Assembly (NCBI GenBank): GCA_965205535.1
Contig: CBDBHH010000005.1
Location: 3,534,001-3,598,000, forward strand
Reading direction: 5' to 3'
Length of the DNA: 64,000 nucleotides
DNA from: UBA8079 sp965205535
GTDB taxonomy: Bacteria > Pseudomonadota > Alphaproteobacteria > UBA6615
Positions 26,234 to 35,226 of the stretch are shown here, piece by piece (positions within the stretch are counted from its first letter, which is position 1; each line of letters opens with the position of its first letter). The translations under genes and the position numbers were made by a program. The notes under the pieces were generated by a model, which was not told the origin of the DNA, did no database searches, and was given only the letters and a program-made list of their open reading frames with translations.

Positions 26234-27072
26234 TCCCTAAGATCGGCGCTTCGAAAAGCAAAAGCACCCGACGCCCGCCGGTCAATCGCCGGCGTCGCCG
26301 GATGATTGCCGCGGGCATATATGTCGCGGGCATCGGTGCGTTCGCCGGCGGCGTGTGGCATTTGTCCGCGAATGGCTGGGTCGAGGCGCGCATGAACGCG
26401 CTGGGCGCCTCCGTTCTCGATATATCGGGCAATGTGGGACTGCGCGTGGACGACGTCGTGCTCAGCGGTCGCCGGAACTCCGACGCGGCCGAAATTCTTG
26501 CCGCACTGGATATCGAGCGCGGATCTCCGATCCTTGCCATGAACATGAACGATGCGCGCGAGCGCATCGAATCCCTGGGCTGGGTCCGGTCGGCGGAGAT
26601 CGCCCGACGCCTGCCCGATGTTGTGTTCGTTCGCGTGATCGAACGCCAGCCGTTGGCCATCTGGCAGCATGACGGACAGGCCGCGCTCGTGGACCGCTTC
26701 GGCCAGACCATCCAGCGCTCCGGGCTGGATGCCTTTGCGCACCTGCCCCTGATTGTCGGTAACGGCGCGCCCGAGCACGCCGCGCAACTGATCGATCTGC
26801 TGCAAACCTACCCCGCCGTGGCCAAGGCCCTCGAAGCGGCTGTCCGGGTGTCCGAACGCCGATGGAACCTTCGCCTGCGCAACGGAATCGATGTGCGGCT
26901 GCCCGAACAGAATATTTCCGCCGCGCTGACCCGGCTCGACGACTTTCAGCGCGAGCACGCCCTGCTTGAGCGCGACGTCGTTGCCGTCGATCTGCGGGTT
27001 CCTGATCGTTTGATTGTCCGTGTCGGTCGCGATAGCGCGCCCCGGCCGAAAGCCGAGGGAAAAGACACATGA
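26224..27072 (+). CDS. ftsQ: Cell division protein FtsQ
   Basis: The 282-residue bitopic protein has a very basic cytosolic N-terminus (about residues 10-27, run of Arg), one membrane helix (about 28-48) and a periplasmic POTRA domain (VDDVVLSGRRN to ERQPLAIWQ) followed by the FtsQ beta domain. FtsQ holds FtsB and FtsL at the septum. The ATG at 26224 lies inside the ddl end and directly precedes the basic stretch; a start 7 codons upstream would only add ddl sequence. It overlaps ftsA by ATGA. Confidence 0.93.
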   Translation: MRLIPKIGASKSKSTRRPPVNRRRRRMIAAGIYVAGIGAFAGGVWHLSANGWVEARMNALGASVLDISGNVGLRVDDVVLSGRRNSDAAEILAALDIERGSPILAMNMNDARERIESLGWVRSAEIARRLPDVVFVRVIERQPLAIWQHDGQAALVDRFGQTIQRSGLDAFAHLPLIVGNGAPEHAAQLIDLLQTYPAVAKALEAAVRVSERRWNLRLRNGIDVRLPEQNISAALTRLDDFQREHALLERDVVAVDLRVPDRLIVRVGRDSAPRPKAEGKDT

Positions 27073-28415
27073 GCATGGATTGGGGGACCGGCGGATTGCC
27101 GAAAAAGCTGACCAGACCCCGGAGCGGCACATTTGCCGTCCTCGATATCGGTACCAGCAAGGTTTGCTGCCTGATCGCACGGGCCGGACGGCCTTCCGCA
27201 GAAGGCAGCGCAGCCCCCAGCGCGCAGCCGCGCGTGATCGGCGCCGGCCACCAGCTCAGTCGTGGACTGAAAAACGGAACGATCATCGATATCGACGCGG
27301 CCGAGGATGCCATCCGCAAGGCCGTACATATGGCTGAACAGATGGCCCAGGAGACCATCAGTTCGGTCACGGTCAACCTCAGCACCGGCGCGCCGCAATC
27401 GGAGATTCTGGGTGTTGACCTGAACATCGGCGGCCAACAGATCGACGAAATGGACCTGCATCGGGTCTTCCAGCAGACCCACACGGTGCGCCAGGCCAAC
27501 AACGGCACGAATGGCAATGGCGTCGGGAACGGCAAAGAACGGGAACTGATCCATTCGATTCCCGTGGGCTTCGCGATCGACGGCCAAAAGGGTATCGATG
27601 ATCCGCGTGGCATGTTCGGGCAGAAACTTTCGGTCAACATGCATCTGGTGTCCGCGTCCGCAAACAGCGTGCGCACGATCCGTGCCGCAGTCGAACGCTG
27701 TCACCTGAGCATCGAGGGCTTCGTCCTTTCGCCCTATGCATCGGGTCTCGCAACATTGGTCGAGGACGAGGCCGACCTTGGTGTGACAGTCGTCGACATG
27801 GGCGGTGGGACCACCGGTCTGGCGATCTTCTATGACGGTCAGATGATGTTCGCCGACACAATTCCCGTCGGCGGCAATCACGTGACGTCCGACGTGGCGC
27901 GCGGCCTCTCCACGACACTCGCCAACGCGGAACGTCTCAAAACATTCTACGGCAACGCTCTCGCGACCGAGTCCGACGAGCATGAACTGCTCGACGTGCC
28001 GCAGGTTGGCGAAGAGGAACATAACGCCGCCGTGCAAATGCCACGTTCGCTGTTGAACGGAATCATTCAACCGCGCGTTGAAGAAACCTTCGAACTGGTA
28101 CGCGCACGCCTCGACGATAGCGGATTTGGTCCCCTTGCGGGCCGGCGCGTCGTTCTGACGGGCGGCGCCAGCCAACTACAAGGTGTGCGCGATCTCGCAG
28201 CACGCATTCTCGATAAACAGGTTCGTATGGGTCGGCCCCTGCGTGTCCGCGGTCTCGCGGAAGCAATCGCCGGCCCTGCATTCGCCACCGGCGCGGGCCT
28301 CATCGCCCATGCGGTCAACAATTCGTCGTCGCTGACGATGCCGTCGCCGGTACGACAGGGGGAACCAGGCCGCTTCACAGGGCGGTTTGGTCAGTGGTTC
28401 CGTGAACATTTCTAG
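27069..28415 (+). CDS. ftsA: Cell division protein FtsA
   Basis: The 448-residue actin-like ATPase tethers FtsZ to the membrane. Phosphate loops DIGTSKVCC (near residue 26) and VDMGGGTTGLAIF, and the adenosine motif LTGGASQLQG, are present. The C-terminal end (GRFGQWFREHF) is an amphipathic membrane-targeting helix. A Gly/Asn-rich insert near residue 145 (NNGTNGNGVGNG) is unusual and probably a surface loop. The gene is coupled to ftsQ by ATGA. A 120-bp gap with a hairpin separates it from ftsZ. Confidence 0.95.
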   Translation: MSMDWGTGGLPKKLTRPRSGTFAVLDIGTSKVCCLIARAGRPSAEGSAAPSAQPRVIGAGHQLSRGLKNGTIIDIDAAEDAIRKAVHMAEQMAQETISSVTVNLSTGAPQSEILGVDLNIGGQQIDEMDLHRVFQQTHTVRQANNGTNGNGVGNGKERELIHSIPVGFAIDGQKGIDDPRGMFGQKLSVNMHLVSASANSVRTIRAAVERCHLSIEGFVLSPYASGLATLVEDEADLGVTVVDMGGGTTGLAIFYDGQMMFADTIPVGGNHVTSDVARGLSTTLANAERLKTFYGNALATESDEHELLDVPQVGEEEHNAAVQMPRSLLNGIIQPRVEETFELVRARLDDSGFGPLAGRRVVLTGGASQLQGVRDLAARILDKQVRMGRPLRVRGLAEAIAGPAFATGAGLIAHAVNNSSSLTMPSPVRQGEPGRFTGRFGQWFREHF

Positions 28416-28458
28416 GATTCTCTCCCCCACTCCCCCGACCCAGGGTTTCGGCATGTGC

Positions 28459-28481
28459 CGGGACGGTGGGTCACCGTCCCG
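28459..28481 (+). promoter_or_regulatory. Strong hairpin between ftsA and ftsZ
   Basis: A perfect 10-bp stem (28459-28468 with 28472-28481) with a GGT loop sits 44 bp after the ftsA stop and 54 bp before ftsZ. No T-tract follows, so it is not a classical intrinsic terminator. It could be an attenuator, a processing site or a stability element that sets ftsZ expression apart from the upstream genes. Confidence 0.6.
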
Positions 28482-28535
28482 ACCATGTCTGGTCGATCTT
28501 CCCATGAGCTCACTGCTGTAAAACTGGAGGCAAAA

Positions 28536-30431
28536 ATGACGCTCAATCTCACTGCTCCCCCCCCTGACTCCCAACTCAAGCCAAGGATCGTCGTCGTCGG
28601 CGTTGGTGGTGCCGGTTCGAACGCGGTCAACAACATGATCGCGTCCAACCTCGAAGGCGTCGAATTCGTCGTCGCCAACACAGACGCCCAGTCCCTGGCG
28701 ATGAACGCATCCGAGCGGCGTATTCAGCTCGGCGCGAATATCACCAACGGCCTTGGCGCCGGCGCACGGCCGGATATTGGTCGTGCCGCCGCCGAAGAAG
28801 CCCTCGATGAGATCATCGATCATCTGCAAGGCAGCCATATGGCGTTCATCGCCGCCGGTATGGGCGGTGGCACGGGCACCGGTGCGGCGCCGGTCATCGC
28901 ACGCGCCGCGCGCGAACAGGGCATCCTGACGGTCGGCGTTGTGACCAAGCCGTTCCAGTTCGAGGGCCGCCATCGCGCCACATTGGCCGATGAAGGTATC
29001 GAAGAACTGCAACACTTTGTTGATACGCTCATCGTGATTCCGAACCAGAACCTGTTCAGAATCTGCAACGAGAACACCACCTTCGCCGATGCCTTCTGCA
29101 TGGCCGATAACGTTCTTCACTCCGGTGTACGTGGCGTGACCGACCTCATGATCATGCCGGGCCTGATCAACCTCGACTTCGCCGACATTCGTACGGTGAT
29201 GAGCGAGATGGGCAAGGCGATGATGGGTACAGGCGAAGCGTCGGGTGACAGTCGCGCGATCGAATCCGCCGAATCCGCGATCGCCAACCCGCTTCTCGAC
29301 GATGTGTCGATGCGCGGTGCACGCGGTGTGCTGATCAACATCACCGGCGGCCCCGACATGACCCTGTTCGAGGTCGATGAAGCTGCAAACCGCATCCGCG
29401 AGGAAGTAGACACCGATGCCAACATCATCTTCGGTTCGACCTTCGACGAAAAACTCGAAGGCATGATGCGGGTCTCGATCGTCGCCACGGGCATCGATGC
29501 AAATGCTGAATCCCTGCCCCGATCACCGATGATTTCCCTGGTGCATGATTCCGATCAGTCAAAGGCAAAGCAGGTTGATGCGGAGCCCGAGGCCGCGCCG
29601 GCAGCAGATGCGACCCCGCCGGCTGCGAAAACCACCGAGGCCACGCCGGCCTCGGCAGCACCAGCGATGCCGGTGGCTGCAGCCCCTGCACCGCAACCAG
29701 CTGCGACGGTCGCGGAGGCACCGTCCGCGGCGTCACCGTTCATTCCGCCCAAGCCGGTTGTCGAAGAACGTCGTCCGGCACCGCGCGCCGAGGCCCAGCG
29801 GCCTGACGCGTTTGCCGAAGCGGCAATCACCAACGCCGGGGCCCAGGCCGAACGCCGTCGCGGTCGAAGCCTGTTTCAGAAAGTGACGGGCGCTGTAAAT
29901 CGGGCGATGGCCGAGGAACAGGTGGACGCCAAGCCGAAGGTCGAGGAACGGCGTGAGCCGGTCGCGGCCAAACAGGCAGTGGCCGAAACGGCAAAACCGG
30001 CTGAACCAGTTCCCGCACCTGCGGTCGCTGCCACGCCGGCGCCGGCTGTCGAGCCTGTCGTTGAGGACGTGGTCGAAACGGCGGTCGAAAAAGCGGCAGA
30101 AGTCGTCGCAGAACCTGCCGTTGAACCCGCACCGGTCGCACAGACCGTTGTGGAACCGGTCGCGGAGACAGCAGTCGAGCCAAAAGTCGAGACTGTGGCC
30201 GAAACCGTCGCCGAACCGGTTGTTGAAACGGTCGCCGAGACCGCGCCCGCCCCGGTGGCGGAACCGGTAGCGGCTCCCGTTGCGACCCCGGCTCCGACCC
30301 CGGAGCCTGTGACCGAGGCGGCAGCGCAGCCGACCCTGGCCAATATCGAGCCTGCAGCACCCCGCGAGACCGCTCGCGAGGATGAGGACATGCTCGAGAT
30401 ACCGGCGTTTTTGCGCCGGCAGGCCAACTGA
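28536..30431 (+). CDS. ftsZ: Cell division GTPase FtsZ with long C-terminal linker
   Basis: FtsZ (631 residues) is the tubulin-like GTPase that forms the Z-ring. The GTPase core (about residues 15-325) has GVGGAGSNAV and the tubulin signature GGGTGTGAAP near residues 108-117. Residues about 335-615 are a low-complexity linker rich in Ala, Pro, Glu and Val, interrupted at about 442-458 by a basic RGRSLFQKVTG segment typical of alphaproteobacterial FtsZ. The end (DEDMLEIPAFLRRQAN) is the conserved peptide that binds FtsA and other partners. GGAGG at 28526-28530 lies 5 nt before the ATG and fixes the start. The protein is much longer than E. coli FtsZ (383 residues) because of the linker. Confidence 0.97.
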   Translation: MTLNLTAPPPDSQLKPRIVVVGVGGAGSNAVNNMIASNLEGVEFVVANTDAQSLAMNASERRIQLGANITNGLGAGARPDIGRAAAEEALDEIIDHLQGSHMAFIAAGMGGGTGTGAAPVIARAAREQGILTVGVVTKPFQFEGRHRATLADEGIEELQHFVDTLIVIPNQNLFRICNENTTFADAFCMADNVLHSGVRGVTDLMIMPGLINLDFADIRTVMSEMGKAMMGTGEASGDSRAIESAESAIANPLLDDVSMRGARGVLINITGGPDMTLFEVDEAANRIREEVDTDANIIFGSTFDEKLEGMMRVSIVATGIDANAESLPRSPMISLVHDSDQSKAKQVDAEPEAAPAADATPPAAKTTEATPASAAPAMPVAAAPAPQPAATVAEAPSAASPFIPPKPVVEERRPAPRAEAQRPDAFAEAAITNAGAQAERRRGRSLFQKVTGAVNRAMAEEQVDAKPKVEERREPVAAKQAVAETAKPAEPVPAPAVAATPAPAVEPVVEDVVETAVEKAAEVVAEPAVEPAPVAQTVVEPVAETAVEPKVETVAETVAEPVVETVAETAPAPVAEPVAAPVATPAPTPEPVTEAAAQPTLANIEPAAPRETAREDEDMLEIPAFLRRQAN

Positions 30432-30445
30432 TCACCTGAATGGGC

Positions 30446-30479
30446 GAAGCCGCGGATTTCTCCAGTAATCCGCGGCTTC
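30446..30479 (+). terminator. Hairpin after ftsZ, probable terminator
   Basis: A 13-bp perfect stem (GAAGCCGCGGATT at 30446-30458 with its complement at 30467-30479) closes an 8-nt loop, 14 bp after the ftsZ stop. The strength and position suggest the end of the dcw transcript. There is no T-run, so termination may need Rho or be incomplete. Confidence 0.65.
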
Positions 30480-30493
30480 CGTCCGCAACATTC

Positions 30494-30539
30494 TGTAACA
30501 AAGAGTGATTTGTGACAGCCTGGTCTGAGTTGTTACACT
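30494..30539 (+). promoter_or_regulatory. Probable lpxC promoter with inverted repeat
   Basis: TTGTGA (30510-30515) and TACACT (30534-30539), 18 bp apart, resemble a sigma-70 promoter. A 7-bp inverted repeat, TGTAACA at 30494-30500 and TGTTACA at 30531-30537, brackets the -35 and overlaps the -10, which would suit an operator. The protein that would bind is unknown. Confidence 0.45.
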
Positions 30540-30599
30540 CGGTATCAGAAATTGGTTACTCGCGCACACAACGCGACCGACATGAAAGATAGTGAACGG

Positions 30600-31526
30600 A
30601 TGACTTCTACTTCGGACATCGACCTGGGCCTGCAGCACACGCTGAAAAGCGAAATCGGCTGCAGCGGTACCGGCTTGCACACGGGGGAAACAGTTTCGAT
30701 CCTCCTCAAGCCAGCACCTGCGAATACCGGAGTTGTTTTCCGTCGAACAGACCAGATCGGAAATGGCGCCGAAATTCCGGCACTGGTTGAAAATGTCGTC
30801 GAGGCGACGCTCTGCACAACGCTGGGAAATGAAGACGGTGTGACCATCGCGACCGTCGAACATCTGATGGCCGCGCTCGCCGGTTGCGCGATCGACAATG
30901 TGTATGTCGAGGTGACCGGTTCCGAACTCCCGATTATGGACGGCAGCGCTGCACCCTTCGTGTTCCTGATCGAATGCGCCGGAATGGTATCGCAAGATAC
31001 GCCGCGCCGATTCATTGAAGTTCTCAAGCGGGTCGATGTTGAAATCGACGGCCGCGAAGTATCACTCTCCCCCGGTTCGGGCTTCTCGGTTGGCTTCGGT
31101 ATCGACTTCGATTCCGACGCAATCGGAAAACAGGATATGAACGTGCGGTTGGTCAACGGTACGTTCAAAGGTGAGATCTCGCGCGCACGCACATTCGGAT
31201 TTGCCGAGGAAGTTGATCAGCTCCGTCGCATGGGCCTCGCCCTGGGCGGCAGTCTCGACAATGCCGTGGTTGTCAGTGGCGACGAAATCCTCAATGACGA
31301 AGGCCTGCGCTACGAGGACGAATTCGTCCGTCACAAGATCCTCGACAGTGTCGGCGATCTCTATCTGGCAGGCGCACTGATATCGGGACATTTCCAGGGG
31401 TATCGTTCGGGCCACGCGATGAACCACGAGATCGTGCGCGCACTGTTCGCCGACCCCAGCGCATGGCGCTATGCGGAATTTCCGCAAACGGTGAATGAAC
31501 CGGAACTCCTCGCCGCCACGGCATAG
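30600..31526 (+). CDS. lpxC: UDP-3-O-acyl-N-acetylglucosamine deacetylase LpxC
   Basis: LpxC (308 residues from this start) is the zinc deacetylase that commits UDP-acyl-GlcNAc to lipid A synthesis. Zinc ligands are H88 (TVEHLM), H245 and D249 (HKILD), and H272 in GHAMNH is the general acid; the spacings match characterised LpxC. The first homologous residues are LQHTLKSEIGC, so ATG 30600 is preferred. ATG 30582 (6 residues longer) is also possible, since neither has a clear ribosome site. It follows ftsZ in the usual alphaproteobacterial order. Confidence 0.95.
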   Translation: MTSTSDIDLGLQHTLKSEIGCSGTGLHTGETVSILLKPAPANTGVVFRRTDQIGNGAEIPALVENVVEATLCTTLGNEDGVTIATVEHLMAALAGCAIDNVYVEVTGSELPIMDGSAAPFVFLIECAGMVSQDTPRRFIEVLKRVDVEIDGREVSLSPGSGFSVGFGIDFDSDAIGKQDMNVRLVNGTFKGEISRARTFGFAEEVDQLRRMGLALGGSLDNAVVVSGDEILNDEGLRYEDEFVRHKILDSVGDLYLAGALISGHFQGYRSGHAMNHEIVRALFADPSAWRYAEFPQTVNEPELLAATA

Positions 31527-31577
31527 TCACGACGCCGGTCACTTCGAGTTTCAGCGGGTCGGCATTGTCGGCCCGTT

Positions 31578-31606
31578 TTGCTGTGAATCCCTGATTGGCA
31601 TGATAT
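31578..31606 (+). promoter_or_regulatory. Probable bamD promoter
   Basis: TTGCTG at 31578-31583 and TGATAT at 31601-31606 are separated by exactly 17 bp, a fair sigma-70 match in the 160-bp gap between lpxC and bamD. The start codon is 80 bp downstream. Confidence 0.5.
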
Positions 31607-31686
31607 AAACAGACAGCGATGATCGCGCTTGAATCCACTGCCAAACGTCTCCGTAGGGCAGTCCAGACTCGCGAGATTAGAAAATT

Positions 31687-32532
31687 ATGCCGAACAGAAA
31701 TTTCTGCATGAAGTACCGCAGTATCGGAGCCGCCCTGCTGGCTGTCTCGATTCTGGCCGGTTGCGCATCCGACGATGAGCCCGAATATGTCGAGCGCCCT
31801 GTCGAAGAGCTCTACAACGAAGCGGTTGATCAGGCCGAAAGCGAGGAATTCGCCGAGGCCGCGGATACTTTCCTCGAAGTCGAGCGCCAACATCCCTATT
31901 CGGTCTGGGCCACCAAGGCACAGCTGATGTCGGCCTTCAGCTACTACTCCGACGGCCAATATGACGACGCAATCCTCTCGGCCGACCGGTTTATTCAGCT
32001 CCACCCTGGCAACCGGGATGTTTCCTACGCCTACTATCTCAAGGCACTGAGCTACTACGAGCAAATTACGGACGTCGGGCGGGATCAACGCACCACCGAA
32101 CTGGCGCTGCAATCCCTTGATGATGTGGTCCGCAGGTTTCCCGATTCCCGCTATGCCAAAGATGCGGTCCTGAAAATCGATCTTACCCGAGACCATCTGG
32201 CAGGCAAGGAAATGGAGATCGGCCGCTACTATCACGAGCGCGATAACTATCTGGCCGCAATCAACCGTTACCGGGCGGTGATCGAGAACTATCAGACCAC
32301 CACGCACGTGCCCGAAGCCCTGCACCGACTCTCGGAAGCCTATTCGGCCCTTGGAATTGAGCCTGAAGCACAGTCCAACACAGCCGTCCTCGGCCACAAT
32401 TTCCCCGGCAGCGAGTGGTACATCGACAGCTACGAGCTCGTCGAAGGAGAAGTCGTCCGCGATCTCGATGGAGACGGCGTGCCCGACCGGGCCGAGGATG
32501 ATGGGTTCTTCAGCCGCATCTGGCCCTTCTAG
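31687..32532 (+). CDS. bamD: Outer membrane assembly lipoprotein BamD
   Basis: BamD (281 residues) is an essential lipoprotein of the BAM complex that folds outer-membrane proteins. A signal peptide ends in the lipobox LAGC with Cys26 as the lipidated residue; an internal ATG at 31708 would also keep it. The mature part is built of about five TPR helix pairs (EEFAEAADTFLEVERQHP, GQYDDAILSADRFIQLHP). The acidic C-terminal tail (DLDGDGVPDRAEDDG) looks like a calcium-binding thrombospondin-type or EF-hand-like loop, which is not usual in BamD. Confidence 0.93.
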   Translation: MPNRNFCMKYRSIGAALLAVSILAGCASDDEPEYVERPVEELYNEAVDQAESEEFAEAADTFLEVERQHPYSVWATKAQLMSAFSYYSDGQYDDAILSADRFIQLHPGNRDVSYAYYLKALSYYEQITDVGRDQRTTELALQSLDDVVRRFPDSRYAKDAVLKIDLTRDHLAGKEMEIGRYYHERDNYLAAINRYRAVIENYQTTTHVPEALHRLSEAYSALGIEPEAQSNTAVLGHNFPGSEWYIDSYELVEGEVVRDLDGDGVPDRAEDDGFFSRIWPF

Positions 32533-32538
32533 CGCCGC

Positions 32539-34254
32539 ATGTTAAGGCATCTGTCGATCCGGGACGTCGTCCTGATCGATCGGGTCGAACTCTCGTTCGG
32601 CCCCGGTCTGAGCGCATTGACGGGTGAGACAGGCGCCGGCAAATCTATCCTGCTGGACGCATTTGGCCTGACCCTCGGTGCACGGTCCGATGCCGGCCTG
32701 GTTCGCCAGGGAGCAGATCAGGCTGCCGTCACCGCGATATTCGACGAGAACAGCGCCGCAAGCCTTAAAAACCTGTTCGATACCCACGGGATCGAAATCG
32801 ATCCCGGGGAAGAACTGATCCTTCGACGCACGGTCGGAGCCGAGGGTCGCAGCCGCGCATTTCTCAATGATCAGCCGATCAGTATCGGGCTCCTGCGTCA
32901 GATCGGGGATTCGCTGGTCGAGATACACGGGCAGTTCGAGCGCTTTTCACTCGCCGAACCTGTCAACCAGCGCCGCGCACTGGATGCTTTCGCCGAAACC
33001 GATAAAACACGCAAACGTGTCGCTGAGCGTTTCCACACATGGCGCGATACTGTCGCCCGGCACAACGAGGCACAGCAGGCCTTGTCAGCATCGGCAGAGA
33101 AGGCCAACGAACTGCGCGCGGCACTCGAGGAACTCGAACAGCTGGACGTGCAAGCCGGTGAAGAGAGCGAACTATCGTCCCGGCGGCAGTTGCTTCAGAA
33201 CGCCGGGCGCCTGGTCGAGACCTTGAATGAGGCGTCAGATGCGCTGACCGGGGAAAACGGTGCAGAGACAATGCTCCAGCGGGCCGCGGGGCGCCTGGAA
33301 CGCGAAGATGATATTTCCGGTGGCCGTCTTACCCCGGTCATCGCCGCGATCGACAAGAGCAGCAATGAACTGGCCGAAGCCATACAAGAGCTCAACTCCG
33401 TCGCCCATGCGCTCGACACGGACACCGGAGAGTTGGAGGCCGTCGAAGAACGGCTCTTCGCTATTCTGGCAGCCGCACGCCGCCATCAGATCCCCGCAGA
33501 CGAACTTCCCGCACTGCGCGAAAGCCTCGCCTCTCAACTCGCAGCCATCGACGGTCGTGACGATCATCTCGACACTCTGGCGAAGAATGTCGAGGCCGCC
33601 CGGCGCGGATATTGCGAGGCTGCCGAAAGCCTGTCCCAGAGCCGCCAGAAGGCCGCCCGGAAGCTCGACAGCCGGATCGCCAAGGAATTCCCGCCGCTGA
33701 AGCTCGACAACGCGACCCTGACCACCAGCGTCACCCCGCTGGATGAGGCCGATTGGGCCGAGCATGGCATCGACGCCGTTGCCTTTAATGTGTCGACCAA
33801 CCCTGGAGCAACCCCGGGGCCGTTGGGCCGAATCGCGTCAGGCGGCGAGTTGAGCCGTTTCATGCTGGCCCTCAAGGTCGTGCTCGCGGGCACTTCGGGT
33901 GCCGGCACCATCGTGTTCGACGAGGTGGATACGGGCATTGGCGGCGCAACGGCAGCCGCGGTGGGTGAACGCCTGGCCGAGTTGGCCGGGTCAGCCCAGG
34001 ATCAACAGATCCTGGTGGTCACCCATAGCCCGCAGGTGGCGGCGGCGGCCGGCGAACATCTGCGGGTCGAGAAAAGAACAGGCGGCAAGGCATCCGCCAA
34101 AACGGTCACCACGGACGTCGCACGGCTGGACGCCGAGGAACGGCGTGAAGAAATCGCCCGGATGCTCGCCGGTGCCGACATCACCGACGAAGCACGCGCT
34201 GCGGCCGAGAAACTGATGGATCGCGAAAGCACGCCTTCCGAAGTCAACGCCTGA
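32539..34254 (+). CDS. recN: DNA repair ATPase RecN
   Basis: RecN (571 residues) is an SMC-like ATPase for double-strand-break repair. The N-terminal half has a Walker A motif GETGAGKS (about residues 29-36), the middle is a long coiled coil (about 160-370), and the C-terminal half has the signature ASGGELSRF and Walker B VFDEVDTGIGG. It starts 6 bp after bamD, so the two are probably cotranscribed. No LexA-type operator was seen in the small gap. Confidence 0.95.
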   Translation: MLRHLSIRDVVLIDRVELSFGPGLSALTGETGAGKSILLDAFGLTLGARSDAGLVRQGADQAAVTAIFDENSAASLKNLFDTHGIEIDPGEELILRRTVGAEGRSRAFLNDQPISIGLLRQIGDSLVEIHGQFERFSLAEPVNQRRALDAFAETDKTRKRVAERFHTWRDTVARHNEAQQALSASAEKANELRAALEELEQLDVQAGEESELSSRRQLLQNAGRLVETLNEASDALTGENGAETMLQRAAGRLEREDDISGGRLTPVIAAIDKSSNELAEAIQELNSVAHALDTDTGELEAVEERLFAILAAARRHQIPADELPALRESLASQLAAIDGRDDHLDTLAKNVEAARRGYCEAAESLSQSRQKAARKLDSRIAKEFPPLKLDNATLTTSVTPLDEADWAEHGIDAVAFNVSTNPGATPGPLGRIASGGELSRFMLALKVVLAGTSGAGTIVFDEVDTGIGGATAAAVGERLAELAGSAQDQQILVVTHSPQVAAAAGEHLRVEKRTGGKASAKTVTTDVARLDAEERREEIARMLAGADITDEARAAAEKLMDRESTPSEVNA

Positions 34255-34267
34255 GCAATCTGTTCGG

Positions 34268-35167
34268 ATGACGCCTCAACATCGTGAACGGATGATCGGG
34301 ATCCTGTGGGTGAGCGCGATCATTGTCATCTGGTCGGCGTTCCACCTCTCCGGGCGGTTGTCGGTTCAATTCACCCTGACGCCATTCGATCTGACGACAT
34401 TGCGCGTGTGCGTGGCGGGCACGATCTTCTTCCCGTGGCTGTTGAAATACGGCCTGGGCGGCATCAGCTTCTGGCAGGCATTCCTTCTCGCACTGACCGC
34501 CGGGCCGGGATTCTCCGTTTTCGCCTTCGGCGGCTATATGTTCGCGCCCGCTGCCCATGGCGCCACGATCCTGGCGGGCACCCTGCCGCTTTTCACCGCG
34601 CCGCTCGCCTGGTGGCTGATTGGCGAGCGGATGGGCAGCTGGCGGGTGATCTCGGTGACCATGATTTTCGCCGGCGCGATGTTCCTGGTTCTCGATGCAT
34701 CTGAACGCGGAGCGGCAAATGAATGGTTGGGAGACCTGCTTTTCTTTGTTGGTGCCGCATCCTGGTCGCTGTTCGGCATCCTCGCGCGCAAATGGAACGT
34801 CACGCCCCTGCGCAGTGCGGCGATCGTCGCCACGTTTACATTCGCAATCTACACGCCGATCCATCTTCTTTTCCTTCCCTCGGGCTTGCTGGAGGCCTCC
34901 TGGGAGGAAATCACGGCACAATGGGTCTTCCAGGGCCTGATCGTGTTCATGGGCTCCACACTCGGCTACCCGCGCGCTGTGGCGGCCCTGGGCGCTACAC
35001 CCACGGCCACAGCAGTCGCCATCGTGCCCGCCGCCGTCGCGCTGATCGCCTGGTATGTGTTGGGAGAGCCGCTGAGCGGTATCGCGGCCGGCGGTGTAGC
35101 CCTTGTCGTACTCGGCATGATGGCGGGCGGGATACCCGCGCGGCGGCGGGCGCCTACCCTGCCCTAG
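34268..35167 (+). CDS. EamA/DMT-family transporter
   Basis: The 299-residue protein has ten predicted membrane helices in two EamA repeats (about residues 8-140 and 150-290), the layout of drug/metabolite transporters of the DMT superfamily. The substrate is unknown; family members export amino acids, purines or other metabolites. It lies 13 bp after recN and 59 bp before ligA on the same strand, so it is likely part of a shared transcript without a functional link. Confidence 0.85.
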   Translation: MTPQHRERMIGILWVSAIIVIWSAFHLSGRLSVQFTLTPFDLTTLRVCVAGTIFFPWLLKYGLGGISFWQAFLLALTAGPGFSVFAFGGYMFAPAAHGATILAGTLPLFTAPLAWWLIGERMGSWRVISVTMIFAGAMFLVLDASERGAANEWLGDLLFFVGAASWSLFGILARKWNVTPLRSAAIVATFTFAIYTPIHLLFLPSGLLEASWEEITAQWVFQGLIVFMGSTLGYPRAVAALGATPTATAVAIVPAAVALIAWYVLGEPLSGIAAGGVALVVLGMMAGGIPARRRAPTLP

Positions 35168-35226
35168 ATTCTGGCCACATACGTACAAACGTGCCTGAAT
35201 CGTCCAACGGCCCTAAATTGATCGAA

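Noticed and set aside
30446..30479. Intrinsic terminator after ftsZ in the strict sense
   Set aside because: The stem is strong but no T-run follows, so I list it only as a probable terminator of unclear mechanism.
31643..31661. A third R2-R1-like sequence (AAACGTCTCCG followed by GGCAG) upstream of bamD
   Set aside because: Only about 16 bases match, with a 3-base versus 1-base spacer, and no R1 palindrome follows. It is too short to call a further copy.
34723..35226. A longer N-terminus for LigA
   Set aside because: The extra region is the EamA transporter gene out of frame, and ATG 35227 gives the normal ligase length.
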